This document shows positions 57,601 to 64,000 of a stretch of 64,000 bases of DNA, piece after piece. The notes under the pieces were generated by a model. The model made no database searches. It was given only the letters and a program-made list of their open reading frames with translations, and was not told the origin of the DNA. The DNA is taken from contig CAZJHX010000019.1 of the NCBI GenBank assembly GCA_964545715.1, forward strand, positions 1 to 64,000, written 5' to 3'. How positions within the stretch are numbered: position 1 is the stretch's first letter; every line of letters starts with the position of its first letter. This DNA comes from CAZJHX01 sp964545715. Lineage in GTDB: Bacteria > Myxococcota_A > UBA9042 > GCA-2863065. The translations under genes and the position numbers were made by a program.

Positions 57601-60140
57601 ACGACTGCGCGCCGAACCCGTGTCAGAACGGCGGTCTGTGCATCGACGGCTTCAACGCCCACACGTGCATCTGCGCGGCGGGCTACTCGGGCGCCAACTG
57701 CCAGAACAACATCGACGACTGCTCGCCCAACCCGTGCCAGAACGGCGGCGTGTGCACCGACGGCATCGCCAGCCACACCTGCGCGTGCACGACGGGCTGG
57801 GGTGGCGACAACTGCGAGACGTCGTTCCTGGTCAACACGACGATCGACGAGAACGACGGCATGACCGTGGGCGGCATCTCGCTGCGCGACGCGGTGGCGG
57901 CCTCTCTGACCGACGGCACGGTGATCGGCTTTGCCGCTTCCATGAACGGGCAGACGGCGGTGCTGCAGTCGCCGATCGTCATCAACAAGAACCTGGCGAT
58001 AGACGGCGGCGCCCTGTCGGTCTCGATCGGCGGCGCCAACCAGTCGCAGCTGCTGCGGGTCACAGGCGGCACCGTGATCATCTCCAACGTCACGCTGAAA
58101 GAGGGCAAGGCGCTGGGTGCAAAGGGCGCGGATGCGACGTGCAACACGCGCGGCTCCGGTGGCGGTGGCGCGGGCCTGGGCGGCGCGCTGTCCATGGTGG
58201 GCGGCACGGCGGTGCTGACCAGCGTGACCTTCAAGGACAACGCGGCGGTCGGCGGCGGCGGCGGTGATCTACCCAACACGTGCGCCAACCCCGAAAAGCC
58301 GGGCGTCGGCGGCCACAACAGCAATGGTGCCGGCGGCGGTGCGGCCGGTGTAGCAACCGCAGGCACAGCAGGTGGCTTCGGCGGCGGCGGCGGCGGTGGC
58401 GACGTGCTGGGCAACGGCGGCGGTGGCGTCGGCGGCGCGGGCGGCTTCGGCGGCGGCGGAGGTGGTGCGGCCAAAAGCGCATCCCCGGTCGCGGGCGGCA
58501 CCCCCGGCATCGGCGGCGGCAAGGGCGCTCTGTCGATCAGCGAGTTCATCGGCGGCGCGGCCGGCGCGGGGGGCGGCTTCGGCGGCGCGGTCTTCGTGTC
58601 CAACGCCACGCTCACGCTGACCAACCCGGTCTTCGAGACAAACTCGGCCACCGGCGGCGCCGCGGGCATCCCGGGCCAGACCAGCGCGGGGCACGGCAAG
58701 GGCGGCTGCATCTTTGTCGCCACGGACGGGACGCTGAACATCTCGGGCGCCACCTTCACCGGCTGCAACGGCAACGACCCGGGCCTGGGCAACTACGACA
58801 ACCCGATGTACATGATGAAGGACGCGTCGGTCACCGGGCAGGACTTCAGCAGCACCACCCAGACCGGCAGCTTCGCCAAAGACGAGAACGAGGACGAGGC
58901 CATGACCTTTGTCCCGGGCGACTTCAGCGGCGCCTTCCCCAACGCCAGCGGCGCCTTGCGGGCGGTGCGGATCACGGCCCCACCGACCAAGGGCAACCTG
59001 CTGCTGGCCGGCACCAAGCTGGTGCTCAACCAGGAGATCGCGGCGTCCGATCTGGTCGACGTCACGTACATGCCCAACACGGACTACGTGGGCAGCGACA
59101 ACTTCAAGTACGACGCCATGTACGTGGACTTTACGCCGGCGTTCATCGAGTTTGTCGTCGACGCGCACAAGGGCACGGCCAACCTGACCGTCAACGAGGT
59201 CAACGACGTGCCGACCATCTCCAACACCAGCATCTGGGTCGCGCAGGAGGGCACGTTCGGCCTGCCGATCGAGTTCTTCACCCCGTTCTTCAACGACGTG
59301 GAGTCCACGGAGCCGCAGACCATCAAGTTTACGGCGCTGCCCAGCGGGTCGGTGATCAGCAAGCTCGGCGTGCCCATCGTCCTCAACCAGGAGTACGGCC
59401 CCGAGCACCTCTCCGACACGAGTCTGGTGGGCTCCCTCAGCTTCGCCGGCGCAGACAGCTTCGACTGGGTCGGGGCGGACGCCACCGGCGAATACGCTGC
59501 GGCGTCGGGCACCGTCACCGTCAACATGGTGGCCAACATCAACAAGCCGGTGGACCAGGACAAGGTGCTGACCTTCACGTCGCAGGAGTTCAGCGACGCG
59601 TTCATCACCGATCTGCTGGAAGCGACCGTCCTGACGTTGTCCCCCAACGGCCTGCTCAAGAAAGCCGGCTCCGCGGTCGCGGCCAACGCCGTCATCCCGG
59701 TCGGCCAGCTGGGGCAGCTCAGCTTCACGCCGGACGCCACCTTCTACGGCAAGACCACGATCGTGTACGCAGGCGAGACCCCGGGCGAGAAGAAGTGGAA
59801 CGGCAACAAGGTCGTCATCGACGTGCATCGCATCGTGAACTTCAGCATCCAGCAGGGGCAGAACTTCGCGTTTGACCAGGCCACGTTCACGTCAGCCTTC
59901 ACGCCGAGCCTGGCCACGCTGACCATCAAGGCGCTGCCGACCGGGGCGACGCTGAAGCTGAACGGGGTGCCGGTCTCGGTCAACCAGACCATCGGCGTCA
60001 ACAACCTGGGCAACCTCACATACCAGGCCGCCGGCGACTTCTCCGGCGACGAGTTCACAGCTACAGCGCTCTTCAACGCGGGCACCGCGCCCGACGGCAA
60101 CAACACCGCCTCGGTGAAGATCCGCCTGCTGGTCTTGTAG
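48606..60140 (+). CDS. Giant EGF-repeat lipoprotein (3844 residues)
   Basis: The ATG at 48606 follows AAGGGAG. The signal peptide has two candidate lipid Cys, 18 (VVGC) and 24 (LMSC). Domains in order: beta domain (about 70-200); 43 EGF-like modules of about 38 residues (318-1960), many with calcium-binding N-x-D-E/D starts; a DUF4215 repeat; RCC1-like propeller (about 2016-2272, repeated DGTxxxWG); DUF4215 repeats; LamG-like lectin fold (about 2425-2660); two more DUF4215; EGF; an F5/8 type C domain (about 2829-2962) set inside an EGF module; EGFs; a Gly-rich beta-helix (about 3075-3400); cadherin/Ig-like repeats to the end. No anchor is seen other than the lipid. A surface adhesin or matrix protein is inferred. 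Confidence 0.9.
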   Translation: MKFGTLRAALSLGLVVGCGTLMSCEGGTGDDPPASTDSKTSGTDDDATHAGGDAQVATDAQASTFSLTVCIPADHKNPTSECSANLAINYGNVPLATAASGYVLATNSGTKSAAVDSLEIDSDLFSVIAYRYVDEPGPSAEHKLEQTTLPVSLAPLEQMVLEIVLKAGAPPGPLPADRGTLAASGTGDNKATWRIDLFGQVDDCAVGTASCDDEWVNGCETDVSSDPEKCGDCDTACTVANGTAECVNSACVSTCNVGWAGAACDTCAPGNFGSDCAACPGSSEAGPCSGNGTCDDGITGGGACVCDEGWDGDGCDNNIDDCASGPCSNGGQCIDELGGYKCVCAAGFEGVNCETNIQDCPVDNPCQNGALCVDGADNFTCECLPGFTGTYCETNVDDCPADNPCNNGGTCVDGVESWTCECADGFGGATCDDNLDNCPDPDPCLNGAVCKDEVASFTCECPAGFGGVYCGDNLPDCPDPNPCSNGGECIDGVELWTCDCALGYSGDTCDVNDDDCPTENPCQNGGACQDLVNGWECTCQLGFDGLFCQNNLPDCPEIDPCQNGGTCLDGDNTFSCDCPPGFVGGSCEVNVDDCPVDNPCQNGGDCEDLANAFKCSCPAGFSGPFCQTNVPDCPDPDPCENGGECVDGENTYTCDCAPGFAGDKCQENLDDCPSENPCQNGGSCTDGVSAFTCECAPGFEGPYCGENINDCPDVEPCENAGTCIDGINAYTCLCAPGFDGDQCTNNVNDCPAVNPCQNGGSCADEVSGFSCECLPGWTGPYCTVNLPDCPTVNPCQNGGNCVDGENNYTCECATGFDGQFCENNLNDCPADDPCQNGGKCIDGIDTFSCECAAGYAGTYCTVNNPDCPSDNPCENGGTCVDGINQFDCVCAIGFVGTLCETNVDDCTNAGGLAVCLNGAACEDGINEYTCLCPDGWAGDNCELDIDDCNPNPCKSGGVCTDKLNGFDCQCQPGYEGTTCESEVNECAPQPCLNGGACVDDINKYLCACQPGYEGTNCETDINECDGAPCENGGTCKDKVNAYECVCPTGYSGKNCQTNIDDCSPNPCQNGGSCADGIASYTCTCLDGFLGVNCDNEQNECSPNPCQNGAQCNDKVNDYECVCVAGYIGKECQIDEDNCSPDPCKNGVCSDKVNDFECACAAGYSGKTCAVNIDDCAGTPCKNDGSCIDGVDKFSCLCKAGFDGPTCEINIDDCPQVSPCQNGGTCVDGVNTFTCECLAGYSGAYCTESNPDCPNPNPCLNGGTCVDGDNAFTCNCALGWEGPLCDKSTDDCPNPNPCQNGGTCVDGHLSFSCSCPAGFRDDFCNVNDHDGDPNPCQNGGACVDGIDSYTCNCATGYAGANCETETNECDPNPCKNGASCNDEIGGFTCTCVVGYSGATCETNVNECAPGPCENGGQCIDGVGSYTCACAAGYSGPNCEINIDECSPNPCKNGGVCTDLVADYSCVCPAGFTGKSCDIDVDECAGKPCVNGGTCKDGVNQYTCECVAGYSGTNCETNIDECTPQPCQNGGVCIDGVNKFTCVCALGFDGTNCENNIDDCPSDNPCQNDGTCVDGIAGFTCSCASGWTGTYCTADIVDCPAENPCKNGGACLDGVNEYTCQCPAGYTGPTCELDITDCPTNNPCQNGGTCVDGVNSFSCDCADGWDGFYCTNNIDECAGLLKCFNGGTCVDGIAEYTCVCQPGFDGANCANNVDECAPAPCLNGGQCVDGINGFTCNCVAGYEGDTCAVNINECSPNPCQNAGVCTDGINSFTCACQSGYSGPLCATNINECNPNPCANGGVCIDGIAAFTCVCATGYDGTTCDNNIDDCSPDPCQNGSTCVDGVAAYTCTCLSGFTGTNCETNIDDCPAVNPCLNGGTCVDGIDAYTCNCPAGYTGTLCDTDVNECLENPCLNGGTCVDGAGSYTCNCEPGWDGTNCDNNIDDCASNPCTVGVCIDGVATYGCCGDKVVAGPEGCDDGNFVAGDGCSPTCVTEPGYNCTPLATGFGDNTSTQLTVPPGGLNNLDTMATGRRHTFALKKDGTTIIWGNGPAVAEIPFSATQNVKAIASGDDISGAVLFNGQIEVWGFQFSAALQVPQIPQNNAKALSIWFDHGIVVLENGNVLGWGYSDDNAHSPPAGLTDVSAVEACEKHSMAVKNDGTVVAWGNASQTNVPAGLAGVVAIDCGPQHSIALRGDGTIATWGNGTAGQIPIPPGLSGVRAIAAGKNHTAVLRSDGSGLAWGANNAGQATVPPGMIEMNFLTAFNDHTLAIRRACSTVCGNSVKSPSEACDDGNIVSGDGCSQLCQLETGWACSGGGDTSADTCSTTCGDSLTAGAEACDDGNTFNGDGCSDACTVEVGFGCGGGTLQTADTCEVCGDGKNDGSAPCDDGNTATGDGCSATCTVEPGYVCGFGNTTTKDTCVATSVVSDPGGLALWLMAKNTSTEINTAKITNWTDASAVANDGIAPNGARPEKIAGVIGAHPVIRFGGQQRVNLTTDIFEIADYPLTLFAVISTSDGAGHVVGTGSSSNDNQLTELGSGLIVNNGNPTYKAKSSSDGLLLPSTEFIDNGDVRVISVVADGSAVGASSIYVDGGVTGTLCDAPKPVGFALATVGASDGASSGNGYNGFVGDIAEIIAYKGLVMTDLQRQAIEEYLSVKYTVAVAKDAPANNDCGFCGNGLLGGAEICDDNNLTNGDGCTDTCTVEQYWVCGGGSTTSQHICTPICGDGTKLTNEVCDDGNTDNGDGCSNGCTVEANWVCTGGDINVATTCECAVGFTGTNCEINIDDCDPNPCLNAGVCVDGIAQYTCNCPAGIEGTNCETNIQDCIPRTGSINYALNKLVTANSTKPGFPAVNAVDASPGSYWASANDTQAATLTIDLNQTLLIGRVVMAWKYSAKSYTLKKSTDNINFVTFHEVINGQAQTTETVNFPTPESVRYLRIDVTATHGVSPTGDPIIGLHDVQALLGTADGCFQGGTCTDGVNDYTCACPAGTTGKACGQSVNDCAPNPCQNGGLCIDGFNAHTCICAAGYSGANCQNNIDDCSPNPCQNGGVCTDGIASHTCACTTGWGGDNCETSFLVNTTIDENDGMTVGGISLRDAVAASLTDGTVIGFAASMNGQTAVLQSPIVINKNLAIDGGALSVSIGGANQSQLLRVTGGTVIISNVTLKEGKALGAKGADATCNTRGSGGGGAGLGGALSMVGGTAVLTSVTFKDNAAVGGGGGDLPNTCANPEKPGVGGHNSNGAGGGAAGVATAGTAGGFGGGGGGGDVLGNGGGGVGGAGGFGGGGGGAAKSASPVAGGTPGIGGGKGALSISEFIGGAAGAGGGFGGAVFVSNATLTLTNPVFETNSATGGAAGIPGQTSAGHGKGGCIFVATDGTLNISGATFTGCNGNDPGLGNYDNPMYMMKDASVTGQDFSSTTQTGSFAKDENEDEAMTFVPGDFSGAFPNASGALRAVRITAPPTKGNLLLAGTKLVLNQEIAASDLVDVTYMPNTDYVGSDNFKYDAMYVDFTPAFIEFVVDAHKGTANLTVNEVNDVPTISNTSIWVAQEGTFGLPIEFFTPFFNDVESTEPQTIKFTALPSGSVISKLGVPIVLNQEYGPEHLSDTSLVGSLSFAGADSFDWVGADATGEYAAASGTVTVNMVANINKPVDQDKVLTFTSQEFSDAFITDLLEATVLTLSPNGLLKKAGSAVAANAVIPVGQLGQLSFTPDATFYGKTTIVYAGETPGEKKWNGNKVVIDVHRIVNFSIQQGQNFAFDQATFTSAFTPSLATLTIKALPTGATLKLNGVPVSVNQTIGVNNLGNLTYQAAGDFSGDEFTATALFNAGTAPDGNNTASVKIRLLVL
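49557..54490. repeat. Array of 43 tandem EGF-like coding repeats (about 115 bp each)
   Basis: Units of 36-42 residues with six Cys and consensus NIDDCxPNPCQNGGTCVDGxxxYTCxCxxGYxGxxC. The last unit (near 54460) is truncated before a DUF4215 repeat. Variants without the DCP start (units 17-23, 28-32, 37-40) form blocks, suggesting segmental duplication. The antisense frame through it is open for over 2000 codons because of the composition. Confidence 0.9.
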
Positions 60141-60141
60141 C

Positions 60142-60678
60142 TTGCACCGAGAGTTCGAGCCTGCGCCGCCGACCGCCGACTACGCCCCGCCGCGCTCAGC
60201 GGAAGAGCTGCTGAGCCGCTACGAGGCGGGCGAGCGCTACTTCCAACACGCTCTCCTGGGCGGCGCAGACCTCACGGGCGCTGATCTGCGCGGCGCAAAC
60301 CTGGAGGACGCCGACCTCGAAGACGCCCAGCTTCGAGGCGCCGACCTGACAAACGCGTGGCTGCGCACCATCAACCTCGAGGACGCCGACCTCACGGGCG
60401 CACGGCTGGTCAACGCCAATCTGCGCGGCGCATACTTCCACGGCGCCACCTTCGAAGACGCCGACCTGACGGACGCCAACATCCCCAGCGGCAACGGCAA
60501 GGACGCCTGCTTCCGCCGGGCCTGCCTGGCCGGCGCTCACATGCGCTTCATCAACCTGATCGCCGCCGACCTCTCCGACGCAGACCTGCGAAACGCCAAC
60601 GTGGAGGGCGCCCGCCTGCTCCGCACGCGCTTTGAGGGCGCCGACCTCGAGGGCGCAACCATCGATCTGTCCGGCTGA
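60142..60678 (+). CDS. Pentapeptide-repeat protein
   Basis: A 178-residue soluble protein. From residue 35 on it follows the A(D/N)LxG pentapeptide pattern (GADLTGADLRGANLEDADLE) and should form a right-handed quadrilateral beta-helix. An insertion (IPSGNGKDACFRRACL) interrupts the helix near residue 118. Some pentapeptide proteins mimic DNA and protect gyrase, but nothing here shows that role. It starts at TTG 60142, 1 bp after the EGF gene's stop, implying co-transcription. Confidence 0.85.
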   Translation: MHREFEPAPPTADYAPPRSAEELLSRYEAGERYFQHALLGGADLTGADLRGANLEDADLEDAQLRGADLTNAWLRTINLEDADLTGARLVNANLRGAYFHGATFEDADLTDANIPSGNGKDACFRRACLAGAHMRFINLIAADLSDADLRNANVEGARLLRTRFEGADLEGATIDLSG

Positions 60679-60685
60679 GCGGGCG

Positions 60686-62734
60686 CTACCAGGTGCCCGT
60701 CCAGCGCATGACGCCCGCGATGTCCGAGAAGTCGTCGGTCCACAGGCGCACGGTGTCGTCGACCGGGACCTCCTCCCACCAGTCGCTCTCCAGCAGCGAG
60801 CCGAAGTGAGCCAGGTCGCGAGCCATGATCACCCACTCCATGTAGCTCTCGCGGCAGCCGTCTTTCACTTTGATCTGCTGGCGGCGCAGGTGCAGGCCGG
60901 CGTCCTCAGCCAGACGAGCGACCACGCCGCGCAGGCGGAGGTAGCGGTTGGAGATGTGGATGGCCAGGATTCCGTCGGGGGCGAGCTTGCTCAGGTACAG
61001 GGCCACGGCCTCGCGCGTGATCAGGTGCATCGGGATGGCGTCGGAGCTGAAGGCGTCGATGACCAGGATGCCGTATTGCGCGTCACGGGCGTCGGCCAGT
61101 CGCAGGCGGGCGTCGCCCAGGACGATCTCCAGGTGGGCCTTGCAGTCCTCCAGGTACGTGAAGAGCGTGGGGTCGCTCGCCACGTCCGCGACGTGGGGAT
61201 CCAGCTCATAAAAGGTGACGCGCTGGCCCGGCTCTCCGTATGCGGCCAGCGCGCCGGCGCCCAGGCCGACAAGACCGACTTCGGGTTTGGCGAGCGGCCC
61301 CGAGAAGTGGTTGAACACGTCGCCGATCGGTCCACGCCGGTGGTAGTAGCTGAGCGCCTCCAGCGCGCGGACAGGATCCCGAAACTGACGGCCGTGGGGT
61401 GTGGTGCCGTTGAGCAGGTGTCGGCACTCGCCGTCCGCGTCGTCCGCCACGGTCAACACGCCGAAGAAGCTGCGGTGGCGAAAGATGACGCCGCGGTCCC
61501 GATCGTCGTCTCGGCGGCTCTCGACCAGCACCAGGCACAGCACCACCGCCAGCGCCAGGCTGCGCGTCGGTCCGGCATGGCGCCACGGGCTGATCACGGC
61601 CGCCAGCGCCAGGATCAGCCAGAGCGGGTACTCGATCAGCGAGTCGAAGAGCACCGGCGCCAGCAGCGCGTTGGCAACACCGCCCAGCGCCCCACCGGCG
61701 GAGATCCATAGGTAGAACTCCGTCAGGTGCGCCGTGGGCGGGCGGTCGGTGGCCAGGCGGCCGTGGAAGACGACCGCGACCAGGAAACACGCGCCGCAGT
61801 GTAGCGACAGCGCCCCCCAGGTCGGCAGCTCCTGCTCGGTGATCAGATGCGCCAGCGCACCGGCCACCGCGACTGCCATCAGCGCGCCCGCGGCGGCGAG
61901 CACGCCCTCAGGCACGCGCGCGAACGCCACGATGAAGCCCAGCAGGTAGAGCCCCAGGGGCAGCACCCACAGCATGGGAACCGGCGCGATGTCGGTGGTC
62001 AGGTACAAGGTGACGCCCATCATCACGGCGCACGGGATGAAGGCGTTGAGCAGCCACCCCGCGCGACGCCGCGACGTCAGGGGCTCGGCTGCGGTGGGCT
62101 TTGCCGTCACAGCCGCGTCCCCCGTCTGCATCGTTGCCGCCGCCCCCGCGATGAGCAGTCCCAGCCCCCCAAAGCCCAGCGCCCAGAGGCGGCTTTGCTC
62201 AGCCACACCCAGGCTCGGCTCCAGCACCGTTGGATACGCGATGAGCGCCAGCATCGAGCCCAGGTTGCCCGCCGCGTAGAGAAAGTACGGATCGCCGGCG
62301 TCGGGGTGGCTGGTGCGCGCAAACCAGGCCTGGAGCAGGGTGCCGGTGCCCGCCAGCACAAAGAAAGGCAGGCCGACGTGCACCAGCAGGCGGCTCAGCA
62401 GCGCGCTCAGCGGCGAGCTGACGATCGCGCCGTCCAGCTCCCGCGACACCTCGATAGGCAGCAAAAACGCCGTGACGACGGCGAGCAGCACCAGATGAAC
62501 GGCCGCCTGAGCGCGCGGGCTCAGCCGGCGAGCGACGCCGTGGGCGTACAGATACCCGAGCAGCAGTACGGCCTGATAGAAGAGCAGACACGTGTTCCAA
62601 ACGTTGGGCGCGCCACCGAAGAGCGGCAGCAGCATCTTGGCGGCCATCGGCTGGACGGCGAACAGCAGCGCGGCGCTGAGAAACACGGCGGCGCAGAAGA
62701 CAGCGACCGTCAGCCTGGTGCGCGGGCTCGACAT
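60686..62734 (-). CDS. Fused MFS-like membrane domain and spermidine-synthase-like methyltransferase fold protein
   Basis: A 682-residue protein. Residues about 8-420 hold roughly twelve hydrophobic helices (LLFAVQPMAAKMLLPLFGG, a typical start). The C-terminal part (about 440-670) has a Rossmann fold like spermidine synthase: VGLVGLGAGALAAYG, FYELDPHVADVA, GDARLRLAD and VIDAFSSDAIPMHLI. The catalytic Asp of true polyamine synthases is not certain, and such fusions are often of unknown function. The ATG at 62734 is 22 bp after the exported Cys-rich gene on the same strand. Confidence 0.85.
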   Translation of the reverse strand: MSSPRTRLTVAVFCAAVFLSAALLFAVQPMAAKMLLPLFGGAPNVWNTCLLFYQAVLLLGYLYAHGVARRLSPRAQAAVHLVLLAVVTAFLLPIEVSRELDGAIVSSPLSALLSRLLVHVGLPFFVLAGTGTLLQAWFARTSHPDAGDPYFLYAAGNLGSMLALIAYPTVLEPSLGVAEQSRLWALGFGGLGLLIAGAAATMQTGDAAVTAKPTAAEPLTSRRRAGWLLNAFIPCAVMMGVTLYLTTDIAPVPMLWVLPLGLYLLGFIVAFARVPEGVLAAAGALMAVAVAGALAHLITEQELPTWGALSLHCGACFLVAVVFHGRLATDRPPTAHLTEFYLWISAGGALGGVANALLAPVLFDSLIEYPLWLILALAAVISPWRHAGPTRSLALAVVLCLVLVESRRDDDRDRGVIFRHRSFFGVLTVADDADGECRHLLNGTTPHGRQFRDPVRALEALSYYHRRGPIGDVFNHFSGPLAKPEVGLVGLGAGALAAYGEPGQRVTFYELDPHVADVASDPTLFTYLEDCKAHLEIVLGDARLRLADARDAQYGILVIDAFSSDAIPMHLITREAVALYLSKLAPDGILAIHISNRYLRLRGVVARLAEDAGLHLRRQQIKVKDGCRESYMEWVIMARDLAHFGSLLESDWWEEVPVDDTVRLWTDDFSDIAGVMRWTGTW

Positions 62735-62756
62735 GGCCGCGCACGGTAGCACACAG

Positions 62757-63386
62757 CTATCTGGCGCGTGGGGCCCTGCCCGGCTTGGGATAGCAGCGGT
62801 TGCGACACCGCCCCTTCTCGTAGGTGTGCTCCAGGGTCAGCACCGCATACTCCACCGTCACCTCGCCGCCGTATTGCGAGCCCTTGGGCAGCGGGCCGTA
62901 CCAGATCTGGACCGTCTCGTGGCACGCACCGCACGGGGAGCCGTTGTTGCAGTCCCACGGCAGGCAGCCGCACAGGTGCAGCACCTCGGTCCGCTCGGGC
63001 TTCGGCGCTTTGATCAGCCTGTAGACGACCCCACGCTTGTCCTGTACGAAGCTCCAAACAGCCTTTGTCCCCGGGCTGCCCTGCCAGTAGCTGGGGCCAC
63101 GGACCATGCCGGGCTCGTCCTTGCGCGGGTTGACCGCCTTCCCGCGGGCGCCTTTGTGCAGGGTCTCCACGTCCATGCGCACGGGAATCTTCGTCAGCCC
63201 TTTCGCCGCTAGCGCAGCCTTGAGGCTCTCAGCGGATGCACGCGAGAACGCGCTGCTTTTGGCCTGGATTTGGGGGTCCTTGGGCTCAACGCACCGGTCG
63301 GGGTTGAGAAGCACGCGGTCGGCCTGAGCAGCGGGGGAGACGAGGGCGACGGCGCAGAAGAGCGAGAGGGCGGAGAGCGTCTTCAT
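62757..63386 (-). CDS. Exported Cys-rich protein with one CxxCH motif
   Basis: A 209-residue protein. The ATG at 63386 opens a signal peptide cleaved near Ala-Gln-Ala (about residue 21). A cluster of Cys (LCGCLPWDCNNGSPCGACHE) contains CGACH, which is the heme-c motif but may equally be disulfide Cys. A further CRNRC occurs near the end. No known family recognised. It is probably periplasmic and co-transcribed with the downstream MFS/spermidine-synthase fusion. Confidence 0.75.
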   Translation of the reverse strand: MKTLSALSLFCAVALVSPAAQADRVLLNPDRCVEPKDPQIQAKSSAFSRASAESLKAALAAKGLTKIPVRMDVETLHKGARGKAVNPRKDEPGMVRGPSYWQGSPGTKAVWSFVQDKRGVVYRLIKAPKPERTEVLHLCGCLPWDCNNGSPCGACHETVQIWYGPLPKGSQYGGEVTVEYAVLTLEHTYEKGRCRNRCYPKPGRAPRAR

Positions 63387-63445
63387 GGCGTGATCATAGA
63401 CGGAAGACAGCACGAAACCATGCACAACCGGTGTATGGTGTTGCC

Positions 63446-63832
63446 ATGTGGTGGATTCTCGGAGTCGCAGCGTTGGTCGCCGTCGCGTTTACGCTGCGGC
63501 CGCGCGCCTCCGTGACGCGGCTGGTCGATCAGGCTGTGGCGGCCAAGGATCCGGGCTGCCTCGTCGAGCACCTGGCCACCGTCCCGGAGCCGTCCCGCCC
63601 CACCAACTTCGACCAGGCCGTGCGCGGGCTGTGGGACATCTACGAGCGTCGCCTGGCCGCGCGACTGGTGCACGGTGCCGCCGACCTTGTGGCAGGCGCC
63701 ACCATCACGCAGTACTGGATTCGGCAGATCATGGAGGTCGAGCCCGAGGTCTCCAAAGAGGTCTTTGACGACCCGTTTCTAGAGCGCCTTTACCGCCCGG
63801 AGGTTGCCGCCAGATGCGGCAAAATGGGGTGA
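63446..63832 (+). CDS. Small membrane-anchored protein of unknown function
   Basis: A 128-residue protein. ATG 63446 opens a single hydrophobic segment (WWILGVAALVAVAFTL) that could be a membrane anchor. The rest is helical, with KDPGCLVEHLATVPE and a Trp-Asp-Ile-Tyr segment. GTG 63431 is an alternative in-frame start. No family recognised. It is divergent from the exported Cys-rich gene (59 bp between starts). Confidence 0.65.
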   Translation: MWWILGVAALVAVAFTLRPRASVTRLVDQAVAAKDPGCLVEHLATVPEPSRPTNFDQAVRGLWDIYERRLAARLVHGAADLVAGATITQYWIRQIMEVEPEVSKEVFDDPFLERLYRPEVAARCGKMG

Positions 63833-63844
63833 AGCAAGTAGCCT

Positions 63845-63861
63845 CTCCGCCGTCGGCGGAG
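63845..63861. terminator. Perfect 8-bp palindrome between convergent genes
   Basis: CTCCGCCG-T-CGGCGGAG sits between the plus-strand stop at 63832 and the minus-strand stop at 63869. A bidirectional terminator stem is likely by position, although no T-run follows on either strand. Confidence 0.4.
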
Positions 63862-63868
63862 CCCACAG

Positions 63869-64000
63869 TCAGCTTGCGCGCATGCCGGGCGCTTCATGCC
63901 CGGTGGCAGTCACATATTCGTCGTAGGTGCCGGGGTACACGTGTGGTCCCTCGGGCGTGATCTCCAGCACGTGCGTGGCGACGGCGCGCAGGAAAGCGCG
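63869..64000 (-). CDS. C-terminal end of an ABC-F family ATPase (partial)
   Basis: Forty-three residues and a TGA stop at 63869-63871, running off the right edge. The frame reads RAFLRAVATHVLEITPEG...PGTYDEYV, which matches the tail of the second ABC domain in ABC-F translation factors (a helix containing xRFLxxVATxVLEI, then the GxYxxY hairpin). ABC-F proteins bind the ribosome E-site. No conserved ATPase motif lies within the part seen, so the call rests on this segment only. Confidence 0.6.
   Translation of the reverse strand, partial: RAFLRAVATHVLEITPEGPHVYPGTYDEYVTATGHEAPGMRAS

Overview
The window is high-GC bacterial DNA (GC judged by eye, not computed). At least eleven genes encode large lipoproteins with acidic Asp/Thr/Gly linkers, Cys-rich modules, MopE/thrombospondin-3 type calcium-binding repeats, DUF4215 (Myxococcus Cys-rich) repeats and EGF repeats. 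A zinc-ribbon Ser/Thr kinase fused to an AAA/TPR signalling module and PilZ and cyclic-nucleotide-binding proteins are also present. Together these suggest a Myxococcota/Bradymonadia-like (former Deltaproteobacteria) organism. This is inference from gene content; there is no rRNA or other phylogenetic marker here. No tRNA, rRNA or CRISPR array was recognised.

Layout. 1-135: 51-bp tandem repeats. 145-14596: cell-surface block with a propeller protein, Ig-like and IgGFc-binding-like lipoproteins, a phosphomannose isomerase, and two c-type cytochrome lipoproteins. 14710-20767: tRNA-dihydrouridine synthase, LarA-type isomerase, Cys-rich lipoprotein, alpha/beta hydrolase and PLP decarboxylase. 20730-26592: second-messenger proteins (a two-CNBD protein with an apparent frameshift, and PilZ), a serine-hydrolase lipoprotein and a HEAT-like protein. 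26589-35090: a metal-chelate/cobalamin-type uptake region comprising a periplasmic binding protein, FecCD permease, ATPase, TonB-dependent receptor and a translationally coupled beta-propeller lipoprotein that resembles BtuG. It is interrupted by an opposite-strand histidine kinase/response regulator pair and a deleted RAYT transposase remnant. A 380-nt gene-free leader with strong potential RNA structure precedes the receptor. 35470-40107: propeller-zincin lipoprotein, then a tight operon of a COG3044 ABC-class ATPase, a zinc-ribbon protein and a Doc-type Fic protein without a visible antitoxin. 40104-48432: Cys-rich lipoprotein, a kinase/ATPase/TPR gene cut by an in-frame TAG, and a von Willebrand A lipoprotein. 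48606-60140: one 3844-residue lipoprotein with about 47 EGF-like modules. 60142-64000: pentapeptide protein, MFS/spermidine-synthase fusion, two small proteins and the 3' end of an ABC-F gene.

How the genes fit together: the TonB receptor and its lipoprotein would capture a chelate at the outer membrane, and the binding protein, permease and ATPase would move it inward. The lipoproteins probably coat the surface or handle adhesion. The Ser/Thr kinase, two-component, PilZ and CNBD proteins point to heavy signalling. The strongest candidates for something new are the structured leader plus BtuB/BtuG-like pair, the ATPase-zinc ribbon-Doc operon, and the amber-split kinase.
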